A stretch of 64,000 nucleotides of DNA, from the NCBI GenBank assembly GCA_023386365.1, contig JAEWJX010000076.1, positions 1 through 64,000 of the forward strand, in the 5' to 3' direction. Source of the DNA: Actinomycetes bacterium. Lineage in GTDB: Bacteria; Actinomycetota; Actinomycetes; Actinomycetales; Microbacteriaceae. Below are positions 48,972 to 57,913 of the stretch, piece by piece (within the stretch, counting starts at the first letter, position 1; every line of letters begins with the position of its first letter). A program made the position numbers and the translations under genes. Under the pieces are notes generated by a model. The model made no database searches, was not told the DNA's origin, and saw only the letters and a program-made list of their open reading frames with translations.

Positions 48972-50192
48972 ATGCGCAGCAAGCTCATGGGACTCGGCGC
49001 CCTCGCCGCGGTCTCCGCACTCGCGCTCGCCGGCTGCACCGGCAGCTCCGAGCCGAACGAGCCCGACGCCTCGGGCGCCGAACTCGTCATCTGGACCGAC
49101 GCGGAGCGCGAAGAGGCGATCACCGCGGCGGCCGAGCAGTTCGAGGAGGAGACGGGAGCGACCGTCACCCTCGTGCAGAAGAACTTCGAAGACCTCCGCG
49201 CGGACTTCATCGCGCAGGTCCCCACCGGCGAGGGCCCCGACATCACGGTCGGCGCGCACGACTGGCTGGGTGCGCTGGTCACCGCCGGTGTCGTCGACAC
49301 GATCGACCTCGGCGACAAGGCGTCCGAGTTCGAGCCCGTCGCGCTGGAGGCGATGACCTACGACGGACAGCTCTACGCGCTGCCGTACTCGCTCGAGACG
49401 ATCGCGCTCGTGCAGAACACGGCGCTCGTCGGCACCGAGGCACCCGCCACCTGGGACGACATGATCGCCAAGGGCACCGCCGCCGGCACCGAGCGTCCGT
49501 TCGTCATCAACACCAACGGTGAGACCGGCGACGGCTACACCATGTACGGATTCCAGACCTCGTTCGGGGCGCCGGTCTTCGTGCAGGACGACACCGGCTC
49601 GTACACGAGCGAGGTCGGGATGGGTGGCGCCGCGGGCGAAGCCTTCGCCAGCTGGCTGGGTGCGAACGGCTCCGCCGGCACCGGCATTCTGTCGACCACC
49701 ATCGACTACGACACCAACAACGAACTGTTCAACACCGGCAAGGCCCCGTACACGATCCAGGGCCCGTGGGCGATCAGCGCATTCGCGGATGTCGACGTCA
49801 CGGTGAACCCGATCCCGTCGGCGGGTGGCGAGGCGGCCGCCCCGTTCGTGGGCGTGCAGGGCTTCTACCTGAGCTCGCAGTCGAAGAACGCGCTGCTCGC
49901 GCAGGAGTTCCTCGTGAACTACGTCGGCACCGAGGACGCCCAGCGTGCCCTCTATGAGGCCGACCCGCGCATCCCGGCGTGGACCTCGCTCGCCGAGGAG
50001 GTCTCGTCCGACCCGATCATCGCGGGCTTCGTCGCCTCGTCGAAGAACGGTGTCCCGATGCCGTCGATCCCCGAGATGGGTTCGGTGTGGGAGTTCTGGA
50101 ACGCCGCCGAGTCGCAGATCATCAACGGCGCCGACCCGGTGTCGACCTGGAACAAGATGGTCGACGACCTGACGGCGGCCCTCGCCGGCTGA
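48972..50192 (+). CDS. ABC transporter extracellular solute-binding lipoprotein (family 1, sugar type)
   Basis: Captures an oligosaccharide outside the cell. 406 residues with a lipoprotein signal and lipobox LALAGC (Cys22), then the two-lobed binding fold (ELVIWTDAEREEAITAAAEQFEEETG; QGPWAISAFADVDVTVNPIPSAG). Gene order GH42-SBP-permease-permease resembles the ganS-type galacto-oligosaccharide importers of Bacillus, so a galactoside or galactan fragment is the likely ligand. A GAAAGGGAAG element precedes the ATG. Confidence 0.93.
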   Translation: MRSKLMGLGALAAVSALALAGCTGSSEPNEPDASGAELVIWTDAEREEAITAAAEQFEEETGATVTLVQKNFEDLRADFIAQVPTGEGPDITVGAHDWLGALVTAGVVDTIDLGDKASEFEPVALEAMTYDGQLYALPYSLETIALVQNTALVGTEAPATWDDMIAKGTAAGTERPFVINTNGETGDGYTMYGFQTSFGAPVFVQDDTGSYTSEVGMGGAAGEAFASWLGANGSAGTGILSTTIDYDTNNELFNTGKAPYTIQGPWAISAFADVDVTVNPIPSAGGEAAAPFVGVQGFYLSSQSKNALLAQEFLVNYVGTEDAQRALYEADPRIPAWTSLAEEVSSDPIIAGFVASSKNGVPMPSIPEMGSVWEFWNAAESQIINGADPVSTWNKMVDDLTAALAG

Positions 50193-50200
50193 CCGGCACG

Positions 50201-50231
50201 ACCGGGGCGGGGTTCCGTGCCCCGCCCCGGT
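50201..50231 (+). terminator. Perfect intercistronic stem-loop between SBP and permease genes
   Basis: ACCGGGGCGGGG, loop TTCCGTG, CCCCGCCCCGGT: a perfect 12-bp stem just after the SBP stop, followed by a C/T-rich stretch. It is likely to stop part of the transcripts or protect the 3' end so that the binding protein is made in excess over the permeases, as is known for malE-type operons. Confidence 0.75.
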
Positions 50232-50269
50232 CACCCTCTCTTCCCGCACTCTGAACCCCTGGAGCGAAG

Positions 50270-51877
50270 ATGACGGTCGACGAAGCGCAACGACGCATCC
50301 GGATCGACCCCGGAACCCCGCACGCCCGCCGCTGGCGCGGACTCGGATGGGGCTTCCTCGTAAAGCTCGCCCTCATGGCGCTCGTCAACGCCCTCGGCGT
50401 GGCGGCGATCGTCTCCGCTCTGCGGGCGGAGTCGTGGCTGATCCTCGGCGCGGTGGCCGTGCTGCTGATCGCCGCGGACGTCATCTACTTCACCCGGCGT
50501 GCGCTGCCGCTGAAGTACCTGTACCCCGGGCTCGTCTTCCTGCTGGCCTTCCAGGTGTTCACGCTCGCGTACACCGGCTACATCGCGTTCACCAACTACG
50601 GCACCGGGCACGCCGGCTCGCAGGAGCAGGCCGTCGAGGCGGCCCTCATCCAGTCGGAACGGCGCGTCGAAGGCAGCCCCACGTATCCGATGGCCGTCGT
50701 CGAGCGGATCGGCGAGCTCGGTTTCGCGATCAACGACGAGGGCACGCTTCGGGTCGGCAGCCCCAACGACCCCCTCACGGAGGCGGGTGAGCTGCCCGAC
50801 TCGTCGAGCGCACCCGACGAGGTGCCCGGCTGGAACATCGTGCCGAAGGCGGAGCTGCTCACCGACCAGGCGCTGCAGGAGCAGGTCGCGGCTCTTCGCG
50901 TCCCGATCTCCGACGACCCGAACGACGGGTCGCTGCGGACCCGCGACGGCTCGACGGCCGCCGTCTACCGCTCGAGCCTCGTGTGGGACGAGCAGGCGCA
51001 GACGATCACCGACGTCGACACGGGCACCGTCTACCTCGCCGACCAGGACACCGGCCGTTTCGTCGCCGACGACGGCAGCACTCTCCCCACCGGATGGGTG
51101 GTGACCGTCGGGTTCGACAACTTCGTGCGGGCGTTCACCGACCCGCGGCTGTCGGTGCCGCTGCTGCAGGTGACCCTTTGGACCTTCGTCTTCGCGATAC
51201 TCACCGTGGTCACCAGCTTCGGGCTGGGGCTGCTCTTCGCGATGATCTACAACGACCCGCGGGTGAAGGCGCGTCGCCTGCTGCGCACCCTGTTCATCCT
51301 CCCGTACGCGTTCCCGGCGTTCATGTCGGCACTGCTCTGGCGGGGGATGCTGAACGCCGAGTTCGGGATCGTGAACGACCTCTTCTTCTTCGGTGCCGAC
51401 ATCAACTGGCTGGGCGACCCGTGGTTGGCGCGGCTGGCGGTGCTGTGGGTGAACCTGTGGCTCAGCTTCCCGTACTGGTTCCTCGTGTGCATGGGCGCGC
51501 TGCAGGCGCTGCCCGGCGAGACGCTCGAGGCGGCGACCATCGACGGCGCCGGCAAGTGGCGCCGGTTCCGCGCGATCATCCTGCCGCTGCTGCTCATCTC
51601 GACGGCGCCGCTCGCGATCGCATCCTTCGCGTTCAACTTCAACAACTTCACGATCATCTACATGCTCACCGGGGGCGGGCCGTCGTTCGCGGGTGGCGCC
51701 GCGACGCTCGGCGCCACCGACCTGCTCATCTCGGCGATCTACAAGATCTCCGGGGTCGCGGGGGGTGCCGCCGACTACGGCCTCGCCAGCGCGCTGTCGA
51801 TCATCGTCTTCATCGTCATCGGTGCCATCTCCGCGCTGGCCTTCCGCCAGACGCGCAAGCTCGAGGAGATCCAGTGA
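50270..51877 (+). CDS. ABC sugar transporter permease, MalF-like
   Basis: 535 residues. Membrane helices at the N-terminus (LVKLALMALVNALGVAAIVSAL, LILGAVAVLLIAADVIYF), then a large extracytoplasmic loop of roughly 180 residues like the MalF P2 loop, then the transport core with the EAA motif EAATIDGAGKWRRFRAI. Long N-terminal and P2 parts put it in the MalF/GanP group. TGGAGCGAAG precedes the ATG. It overlaps the next permease by one base. Confidence 0.92.
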   Translation: MTVDEAQRRIRIDPGTPHARRWRGLGWGFLVKLALMALVNALGVAAIVSALRAESWLILGAVAVLLIAADVIYFTRRALPLKYLYPGLVFLLAFQVFTLAYTGYIAFTNYGTGHAGSQEQAVEAALIQSERRVEGSPTYPMAVVERIGELGFAINDEGTLRVGSPNDPLTEAGELPDSSSAPDEVPGWNIVPKAELLTDQALQEQVAALRVPISDDPNDGSLRTRDGSTAAVYRSSLVWDEQAQTITDVDTGTVYLADQDTGRFVADDGSTLPTGWVVTVGFDNFVRAFTDPRLSVPLLQVTLWTFVFAILTVVTSFGLGLLFAMIYNDPRVKARRLLRTLFILPYAFPAFMSALLWRGMLNAEFGIVNDLFFFGADINWLGDPWLARLAVLWVNLWLSFPYWFLVCMGALQALPGETLEAATIDGAGKWRRFRAIILPLLLISTAPLAIASFAFNFNNFTIIYMLTGGGPSFAGGAATLGATDLLISAIYKISGVAGGAADYGLASALSIIVFIVIGAISALAFRQTRKLEEIQ

Positions 51878-52764
51878 TGTCCGCTACTCCCGTGGCCCAG
51901 CGCTCCCGCACGACGACCCGCCGCATCCGGTGGTGGCTCGAGGTGGGGTGGAAGTACATCCTCGCCGCACTGATCGTGTTCTACGCCGCGTTCCCGCTGG
52001 TCTACGTGCTGTCGGCGTCGCTGAACCCGCGCGGTAGCCTCTCCGGCAGCAGCACCCTGTTCGGCTCGGTCAGCCTCGACAACTTCATCGCCCTCGGCAG
52101 CACCAGCTACTGGACCTGGGTGGGCAACACCCTGCTGGTGGGTGTGGTGACCGCGGTCGGCGCGGTGCTGATGGGCGCAGCGGCCGCGTACGCGTTCTCG
52201 CGCTTCCGGTTCCGTGGTCGTCGCACGAGCCTCACCTCGCTGCTGATCATCCAGATGTTCCCGCAGACGGTCGCATTCATCGCCGTGTTCCTCATGCTCT
52301 TGGCGCTCGGCGAGGTGGTGCCGGCGCTCGGCATCAACTCGAAGATCGCGCTCATCTGCGTGTACCTCGGCGGCGCACTCGGGGCGAACACGTTCCTCAT
52401 GTACGGGTTCTTCAACTCGATCCCCGTCGACCTCGACGAGTCGGCGAAGATCGACGGCGCCTCGCACGCGCAGATCTTCTGGCGCATCATCATGCCGCTG
52501 GTGACGCCGGTGCTGGCCGTGGTCGGCCTGCTCGCGTTCATCTCGGCGTTCGGCGACTTCATCCTGGCCCGCATCATCCTCACCAGTGAAGACAACTGGA
52601 CCCTCGCGGTGGGCATGTACCAGTGGGTGTCGAACCAGCTCGCCTCACGCTGGGGCCTCTTCGCGGCCGGTGCGGTCATCGCCTCGATCCCCGTGCTCGT
52701 GCTCTTCCTCATGCTCCAGCGCTACATCGTCGGCGGCCTCACCCAGGGGGCCGTCAAGGGCTGA
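51877..52764 (+). CDS. ABC sugar transporter permease, MalG-like
   Basis: 295 residues with six helices. The EAA motif is ESAKIDGASHAQIFWRI, and the C-terminus ends RYIVGGLTQGAVKG, typical of MalG. The ATG overlaps the MalF-like stop (TGATG). No ATP-binding gene follows; a shared MsiK/UgpC-type ATPase elsewhere in the chromosome is the normal solution in actinobacteria. Confidence 0.95.
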   Translation: MSATPVAQRSRTTTRRIRWWLEVGWKYILAALIVFYAAFPLVYVLSASLNPRGSLSGSSTLFGSVSLDNFIALGSTSYWTWVGNTLLVGVVTAVGAVLMGAAAAYAFSRFRFRGRRTSLTSLLIIQMFPQTVAFIAVFLMLLALGEVVPALGINSKIALICVYLGGALGANTFLMYGFFNSIPVDLDESAKIDGASHAQIFWRIIMPLVTPVLAVVGLLAFISAFGDFILARIILTSEDNWTLAVGMYQWVSNQLASRWGLFAAGAVIASIPVLVLFLMLQRYIVGGLTQGAVKG

Positions 52765-52833
52765 CCTCGTCGGCCGGGAACCCCGACGGCGGGCGCGGCG
52801 CTCATCCCTGTGTCGTCGCGTCCGTCGTCGGTC

Positions 52834-52839
52834 TAGCGT
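52834..52839 (+). promoter_or_regulatory. -10 box of the TIGR01777 gene (leaderless start)
   Basis: TAGCGT ends 6 bases before the ATG at 52846; no ribosome binding site is present. Confidence 0.5.
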
Positions 52840-52845
52840 GAACTC

Positions 52846-53739
52846 ATGCGGATCGTGGTCGGGGGAGCGTCGGGCATGATCGGTCGGGGGCTCGTCGCCG
52901 AGCTGCGCGACCGAGGGGATCGGGTGGTGCGGCTCGTCCGCGGCCCGGCGACCGGGGCGGATGAGGTGAGCTGGGATCCGTCGACCGCGCACCTCGACCC
53001 GCAGGTGCTTGTTGGTGCCGACGCGGTCGTGAACCTGTCGGGTGCGTCGCTCGCGAAACTGCCGTGGACCCGCTCCTATCGGCGCGCCATCCTGTCGAGT
53101 CGCGTGACGGCGACGACCGCGATCGTCGGGGCGCTGCACGAATGCGCCCGCGGCGGCGAACCGGTGGGGGTGCTGCTGAGCGCATCGGCGGTCGGCGTCT
53201 ACGGATCGCGCCCCGGCGAGACACTCACCGAGGACTCCGCGCCCGGCGGCGGCTTCCTCGCCGAGGTCGTGCGCACCTGGGAGGCGACGGCGATGACGGC
53301 GCCCGCCGAGACGCGCGTCGTGCTCGCCCGAACCGGACTGGTCGTCGGGCCGGAGGGCGCCACCGCACCGCTACGCACGCTCGCGCGTTTCGGCCTCGCC
53401 GGTCCGCTCGGCGGCGGTCGGCAGCATTGGCCGTGGGTTGCGCTCGACGACGAGGTGGCCGCACTCGTGCACCTCATCGACTCGCCGGTGGCGGGGCCGG
53501 TGAACATCGTCGGACCGGAGGCCGCCACCGCGGGCGAGGTGATCCGCGCCGTCGCCGAGCACGCACACCGGCCCTACTGGCTCCCGGCGCCCACGTTCGC
53601 CATCTCCGCCGCCCTCGGCGACGCCGGTCGGGAGCTCCTCCTCAGCGACCAGCGGATCGAGCCGGGCGTGCTCACCGGTGACGGATTCGCGTTCCTCTAC
53701 CGCACCGCCGACGAGGCCGTCGCCGCGGTGCGCGGCTAA
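52846..53739 (+). CDS. TIGR01777 family NAD-dependent epimerase/dehydratase-like protein
   Basis: A 297-residue Rossmann protein of the short-chain extended group. The coenzyme motif is VGGASGMIGRGLV, followed by VVNLSGASLAKLPW, SRVTATTAIV and SASAVGVYGSR; the C-terminal DUF1731 part contains PAPTFAISAALGDAGRELLLSDQRIEP. Homologues (E. coli YfcH) have unknown substrate. Leaderless start is proposed. Confidence 0.9.
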   Translation: MRIVVGGASGMIGRGLVAELRDRGDRVVRLVRGPATGADEVSWDPSTAHLDPQVLVGADAVVNLSGASLAKLPWTRSYRRAILSSRVTATTAIVGALHECARGGEPVGVLLSASAVGVYGSRPGETLTEDSAPGGGFLAEVVRTWEATAMTAPAETRVVLARTGLVVGPEGATAPLRTLARFGLAGPLGGGRQHWPWVALDDEVAALVHLIDSPVAGPVNIVGPEAATAGEVIRAVAEHAHRPYWLPAPTFAISAALGDAGRELLLSDQRIEPGVLTGDGFAFLYRTADEAVAAVRG

Positions 53740-53764
53740 GGGAGCGACCGCCCGGCACGGAACG

Positions 53765-53770
53765 TAGGAT
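53765..53770 (+). promoter_or_regulatory. -10 box of the DUF308-like gene (leaderless start)
   Basis: TAGGAT ends 6 bases before the GTG at 53777; the bases between are GGGGGT, which is not a well-placed ribosome site. Confidence 0.5.
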
Positions 53771-53776
53771 GGGGGT

Positions 53777-54403
53777 GTGCCCGCCGAAGCTTCGCCTGCT
53801 CTCGGAGCGCCGGACAACTGGGTCGCTCCTTTCGCCCGCGCCCTCCCGGCGCTCGTCCTCGGCCTGCTCATCACGTTCAGCCAGGACCACTCCGCGATTC
53901 TCGGCCTCATCTCGTTCGGCGTCTTCGCCGTCGTCACCGCCGCGATCCTTCTCGCGTCGGCCCTCCGCGCTGACAGCGCACTCCGCGGCTCGGTGCTGCT
54001 GCAGGGCATCTTCACCGGCATCGCCGGTATCGCGGCGCTCGTGCTCCCCAGCGGGGGCATCGGCTACCTCGTCTACGTCGTGAGCGGCTGGGCGATCGTC
54101 GCCGGCGCGATCGAGACCGTCAACGGCATCCGGTTCCGCAAGACCCGCACCGCCGGCCGCGACTGGCTGTTCACCGGCGTGCTCACCCTGCTGCTCGGCC
54201 TCGCCTACCTGCTCGTTCCGCAGGAACTCTCCCAGAGTTACGGCTTCGAGGAGAAAGGCCAGGAGGTCTCGGGCGTCATCACGGCCGACATCGTGCTCGT
54301 GGGCATCCTCGGCGCGTGGGCCATCATCGTCGGCGTGCAGTTGGTGATCGCGGCGATCACCCTGCGAACCCCGCGTCCCGCCGCGACGGAGGCACCGGCA
54401 TGA
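53777..54403 (+). CDS. DUF308/HdeD-like membrane protein
   Basis: 208 residues, about six membrane helices in two repeated halves (FARALPALVLGLLITF, ISFGVFAVVTAAILLAS; RDWLFTGVLTLLLGLAYLLVPQ, VLVGILGAWAIIVGVQL). HdeD-type proteins are linked to acid stress in E. coli; no evidence for that role here. The GTG start is set by the -10 box. Its stop overlaps the next ATG by 4 bases. Confidence 0.8.
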   Translation: MPAEASPALGAPDNWVAPFARALPALVLGLLITFSQDHSAILGLISFGVFAVVTAAILLASALRADSALRGSVLLQGIFTGIAGIAALVLPSGGIGYLVYVVSGWAIVAGAIETVNGIRFRKTRTAGRDWLFTGVLTLLLGLAYLLVPQELSQSYGFEEKGQEVSGVITADIVLVGILGAWAIIVGVQLVIAAITLRTPRPAATEAPA

Positions 54404-54696
54404 CCGAGCCAGACCACACTCCCACCCGACGCGAGAAGATGAAGCCCGTCGAGCTGCTTGTGATGGCCGCCATCTTCGGAGTCTTCGTCGGCGCGTTCGT
54501 CTTCATGGGCACCCGCGAGTGGGGACTCTCGCTGATCATGGCGGCGGTCGCCTTCATCGCCTCGCTCGTCGTGCTCGCGACGCTGCTCATCGCCGTCGGC
54601 CCCAAGATCGACGAGCGCGTCGACCCGGTCGACCCCGACGCACCCACCGGCGCGCCCGGCTCGGTGCACCGCGACCCCAAGACGCACGGTCACTGA
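54400..54696 (+). CDS. Small two-helix membrane protein
   Basis: 98 residues: charged N-terminus (TEPDHTPTRREKMKPVE), helix LLVMAAIFGVFVGAFVFM, helix LSLIMAAVAFIASLVVLATLLIAV and an acidic/Pro tail ending DPKTHGH. It overlaps the upstream DUF308-like gene (ATGA), so the two probably act together. Function unknown. Confidence 0.8.
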   Translation: MTEPDHTPTRREKMKPVELLVMAAIFGVFVGAFVFMGTREWGLSLIMAAVAFIASLVVLATLLIAVGPKIDERVDPVDPDAPTGAPGSVHRDPKTHGH

Positions 54697-54702
54697 TCTC
54701 CA

Positions 54703-54729
54703 CCGGATGGACGTTCGCCGCCCATCCGG
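54703..54729. terminator. Hairpin after the small membrane protein gene
   Basis: CCGGATGG and CCATCCGG pair (8 bp) around an 11-base loop, 6 bases after the stop at 54696. There is no T-run, so it may be a weak terminator or part of the next gene's promoter. Confidence 0.4.
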
Positions 54730-54765
54730 ACATGTGGGAGTAGACACCCACCTGAAGGAGACGTC

Positions 54766-55392
54766 ATGACCGACCACGACCCGATCGACGAACTGCTGGC
54801 GCGCAGCGCCCCCCGCACCACCACGGCCACCCCCGAACTGCGGGAAGAGCTGACGCGCATGGCGGCGGCTTCCGTCGCCGAGCGCCGCCCGTCGGGTGCG
54901 CGGCGGCCGCTCCGGGTGGCTGCCGCCGCCGGCATCGCCACCGTCGCTGTCCTCGTCGGTGCGGGAACGGCCGCCGCCACCGGGGTCATCGAGTGGGGTC
55001 CGTGGGCACAAGACCCGGATGTCGTCTACGCGTACACGCTGCCCAGCGGCGAAGCGTGCGAACTGCGGGTCACCTTCGACGACCGCACCACGGGAGGGGT
55101 GGCCCGCGCCATCGTCACGGAACTCGACCTGGCCGCCGAGATCGATGTAGCCCGCAACATCGCCATGCTGCGCGCGATGCCATCGACGGGCGGTGACGAG
55201 TTCGGCAACAGCTGGGACACCGGCTACGGCACCGAGTTCTACCCCGGAGTCGACGAGGAGTACGACACTGCGGTCGGCTTCGCCGTGTCGGAGGTCATCG
55301 GCGAGGAGTTGGACGCCCGAGGCGTGGCCGCGGCGGCACAGGACGCGACCTACGGTTCGACCTGCTCGATCGACCGGGCGAATGACCGCTGA
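54766..55392 (+). CDS. Single-pass membrane protein, possible partner of the ECF sigma factor
   Basis: A 208-residue protein with a cytoplasmic N-terminal segment (PIDELLARSAPRTTTATPELREELTRM), one membrane helix (AAAAGIATVAVLVGAGTAAAT) and an extracellular C-terminal domain with two cysteines (GEACELRV and GSTCSID). The layout fits an anti-sigma factor or sensor, and it overlaps the downstream sigma gene by 11 bases, but no ZAS zinc motif (HxxxCxxC) is visible. GAAGGAG lies before the ATG. Function is inferred from position. Confidence 0.65.
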   Translation: MTDHDPIDELLARSAPRTTTATPELREELTRMAAASVAERRPSGARRPLRVAAAAGIATVAVLVGAGTAAATGVIEWGPWAQDPDVVYAYTLPSGEACELRVTFDDRTTGGVARAIVTELDLAAEIDVARNIAMLRAMPSTGGDEFGNSWDTGYGTEFYPGVDEEYDTAVGFAVSEVIGEELDARGVAAAAQDATYGSTCSIDRANDR

Positions 55393-55894
55393 CGCCCGCG
55401 AGGCCAGGGTCACCGACGCGCTCGCCGCGAACGCCCCCGACCTGCTCGCCTATTTCGAGCGTCGGGTCGCGCATGACGACGCCGCCGACCTGCTCGCGGA
55501 GGTGATGCTCACCGTGTGGCGTCGCGTCGACGAGCTGCCGACGGATCCGGTCCGCGCGCGGATGTGGTTGTTCGTGACCGCGCGCAACGTGCTGGCGAAC
55601 GCCGAACGGGGCGAGCGGAGGCGGTGGCGGCTCGCGAACCGGCTGCGGCTGATGCTGCTCGGCTCCAGCGCCGCCCCCGCCGCATCCGACCCCGGCGAGG
55701 CCGCCGAGGTGCGCGATGCGATCGCGCGGCTCTCGCCAGAGCTGGCCGAACTCATCCGCCTCGTGCACTGGGAGGGGTTCGCCCTCACGGAGGCCGCGGA
55801 GCTGATGGGCATCCCGGCCTCGACGGCCCGCGGGCGCTACCAGCGCGCCAAGCAGGAACTGCGCGAGGCGCTCGCGGTCTACGCGTCGAGGTAG
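55382..55894 (+). CDS. ECF-type RNA polymerase sigma factor
   Basis: 170 residues with region 2 (LLAYFERRVAHDDAADLLAEVMLTVWRRVDELP, WLFVTARNVLANAERGERR) and region 4 (LSPELAELIRLVHWEGFALTEAAELMGIPASTARGRYQRAKQEL). It overlaps the upstream membrane gene by 11 bases, an order opposite to many sigma/anti-sigma pairs. Its last 16 bases also encode the end of purB on the other strand. Confidence 0.92.
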   Translation: MTADAREARVTDALAANAPDLLAYFERRVAHDDAADLLAEVMLTVWRRVDELPTDPVRARMWLFVTARNVLANAERGERRRWRLANRLRLMLLGSSAAPAASDPGEAAEVRDAIARLSPELAELIRLVHWEGFALTEAAELMGIPASTARGRYQRAKQELREALAVYASR

Positions 55895-57264
55895 TCGACC
55901 AGCTGCGACGCGAGCCCGGTGTACGACGCGGGGGTGAGCGCCACCAGGCGCGCCTTCGCGTCGTCGCCGATGTCGAGGCCCTCAATGAACGCCACCAGGT
56001 CGGCCTGGGTGGCGCGCTTGCCGCGCGTGAGGTCCTTCAGCAGCGCGTACGGGTCGGCGATCGACGAGCGACCGGCGGTCACCTCGGCGCGGATCACCGT
56101 CTGGATCGCCTCGCCGAGCACCTCCCAGTTGCCGTCGAGGTCGGCCGCGAGGGCTGCCGGGTTGACGGCGATCTCGCCGAGCCCGCGCGTCAGGTTGTCG
56201 AGCGCGAGCAGCGAGTGCCCGAGGGCGACGCCGATGTTGCGCTGGGTGGTCGAGTCGGTGAGGTCGCGCTGCAGGCGGCTCGTCACGAGCGTCGCGGCGA
56301 GCGAGTCGAGCAGGGCGCTCGACAGCTCGAGGTTCGCCTCCGCGTTCTCGAACCGGATCGGGTTGATCTTGTGCGGCATCGTCGACGAGCCGGTGGCGCC
56401 GGCCTGCGGGATCTGCGTGAGGTACCCCATCGAGATGTAGGTCCACACATCCGTCGCCAGGTTGTGCAGGATGCGGTTGGCGTGGCTGATGCGGCCGAAC
56501 AGTTCGGCCTGGCCGTCGTGCGACTCGATCTGGGTGGTGAGCGGGTTCCAGCTGAGGCCCAGGTGGGTGACGAACCGGCGCGACAGCGTGGGCCAGTCGG
56601 CGTCGGGGTCGGATGCCAGGTGGGCCGAGAAGGTTCCGGTGGCACCCGAGAACTTGCCCGGGAACTCGACCGCCTCGATGCGGGCGAGCTGCCGCTGCAG
56701 GCGGTGCACGACGACCGCGATCTCCTTGCCGAAGGTGGTCGGCGTGGCGGGCTGCCCGTGCGTGTGGGCGAGCATCGGCTGGTCGCGCTGGGTGAGTGCC
56801 AGCTCGCGCAGCTTCTCGATCACCCCGCGGAACGCCGGCAGCCACACGTCGTGCAGGGCCGCCCGCAGGGTGATGCCGTAGGAGAGGTTGTTGACGTCTT
56901 CGCTCGTGCACGCGAAGTGGGTGAGCTCGGCGAGCGGGGTGAGGCCCTGGTCGGCAAGGGCGCGGCGCACCAGGTACTCGACGGCCTTCACGTCGTGGCG
57001 GGTGGTGGCCTCGATGCGGGCCAGCTCGTCGATCTCGGGCTGGCCGAAGCCGGCGGCCCAGCTGCGCAGGGCGCGCGCCTCCTCGGCGGTGGGCGCCTGC
57101 GCACCGAACATCCCGCGGTCGGCGAGGAAGAGCAGCCACTCCACCTCGACGTGCACGCGGGCCCGGTTGAGGCCCGCCTCCGAGAGGTGCTCGCCGAGAC
57201 CTTCGACGGCGGCGCGGTAGCGGCCGTCGAGCGGGCTCAGGGGCTGGGGGGGAAGCGGACTCAT
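55879..57264 (-). CDS. purB: Adenylosuccinate lyase
   Basis: Catalyses two fumarate-releasing steps of purine synthesis. 461 residues; the fumarase-superfamily signature GSSTMPHKINPIRFE is present, with TSEDVNNLSYG and MLAHTHGQPATPTTFGKE. The ATG at 57264 is chosen because the frame upstream belongs to the phosphatase gene. Its length is typical of the PurB type. Its ATG overlaps the phosphatase stop (ATGA), and its end overlaps the sigma gene by 16 bases on the opposite strand. Confidence 0.97.
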   Translation of the reverse strand: MSPLPPQPLSPLDGRYRAAVEGLGEHLSEAGLNRARVHVEVEWLLFLADRGMFGAQAPTAEEARALRSWAAGFGQPEIDELARIEATTRHDVKAVEYLVRRALADQGLTPLAELTHFACTSEDVNNLSYGITLRAALHDVWLPAFRGVIEKLRELALTQRDQPMLAHTHGQPATPTTFGKEIAVVVHRLQRQLARIEAVEFPGKFSGATGTFSAHLASDPDADWPTLSRRFVTHLGLSWNPLTTQIESHDGQAELFGRISHANRILHNLATDVWTYISMGYLTQIPQAGATGSSTMPHKINPIRFENAEANLELSSALLDSLAATLVTSRLQRDLTDSTTQRNIGVALGHSLLALDNLTRGLGEIAVNPAALAADLDGNWEVLGEAIQTVIRAEVTAGRSSIADPYALLKDLTRGKRATQADLVAFIEGLDIGDDAKARLVALTPASYTGLASQLVDYLDA

Positions 57265-57785
57265 GGGACTCCCTGTCGGATGGCGGGTTCGAGCTGCCGG
57301 AAGAGTGCGTTGCTCGCCCGTTCGATGGCGAGGAGCACCGTGTCGAACATGGCGGCGTCCGAGTAGTACGGATCCGGCACATCCATCGTGCCTGATTGTT
57401 CGGGGTCGAAACTCATCAGCAGCTGCACTTTGCTCTGATCGGCTTCGGTGGGCGCCCATTCGCGGAGCACCCGCTCGTGCCCGCGGTCGAACGCGATGAT
57501 GAGGTCGAGCTGGGGGAACCAGGTGGGGTCGAACTGCCGGGCGCGGTGGCTGCCGGCCTCGTAGCCGTGGGATTCGAGTGCCGCGGTGGTGCGCGGGTCG
57601 GCGCGTTCGCCGACGTGCCAGTCGCCGGTGGCCGCCGAGGTGACGGAGATGTTCTTCGAGTAGCCCTTTCCGGCGACGATGCTGCGGAAGATCGCTTCGG
57701 CCATGGGGGAGCGGCAGATGTTCCCCGTGCAGACGAAGCAGATGCGGAAGACGGCCGGGCTGCCTCCCGACCCGTCGAAGCTCAT
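57261..57785 (-). CDS. Low-molecular-weight protein-tyrosine phosphatase
   Basis: 174 residues. The phosphate loop CTGNICRS (Cys19, Arg25) and the general acid Asp in DVPDPYY are clear. These enzymes dephosphorylate protein Tyr or act as arsenate-reductase relatives; AFDRGHERVL and the length favour a phosphatase. It is translated with purB (4-base overlap). Confidence 0.94.
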   Translation of the reverse strand: MSFDGSGGSPAVFRICFVCTGNICRSPMAEAIFRSIVAGKGYSKNISVTSAATGDWHVGERADPRTTAALESHGYEAGSHRARQFDPTWFPQLDLIIAFDRGHERVLREWAPTEADQSKVQLLMSFDPEQSGTMDVPDPYYSDAAMFDTVLLAIERASNALFRQLEPAIRQGVP

Positions 57786-57913
57786 GCGGCCATTCTGGCC
57801 TCTCCTCTCCTCCTCCACACCTCCGGATGCGCGGCGGCGTTCCTCGGATGCGTTGCGACCCGGTGTCGGCGCGGTGCTCGCGGGCGAGCATTGCCTGCGA
57901 CCCGAGGAGGAAC

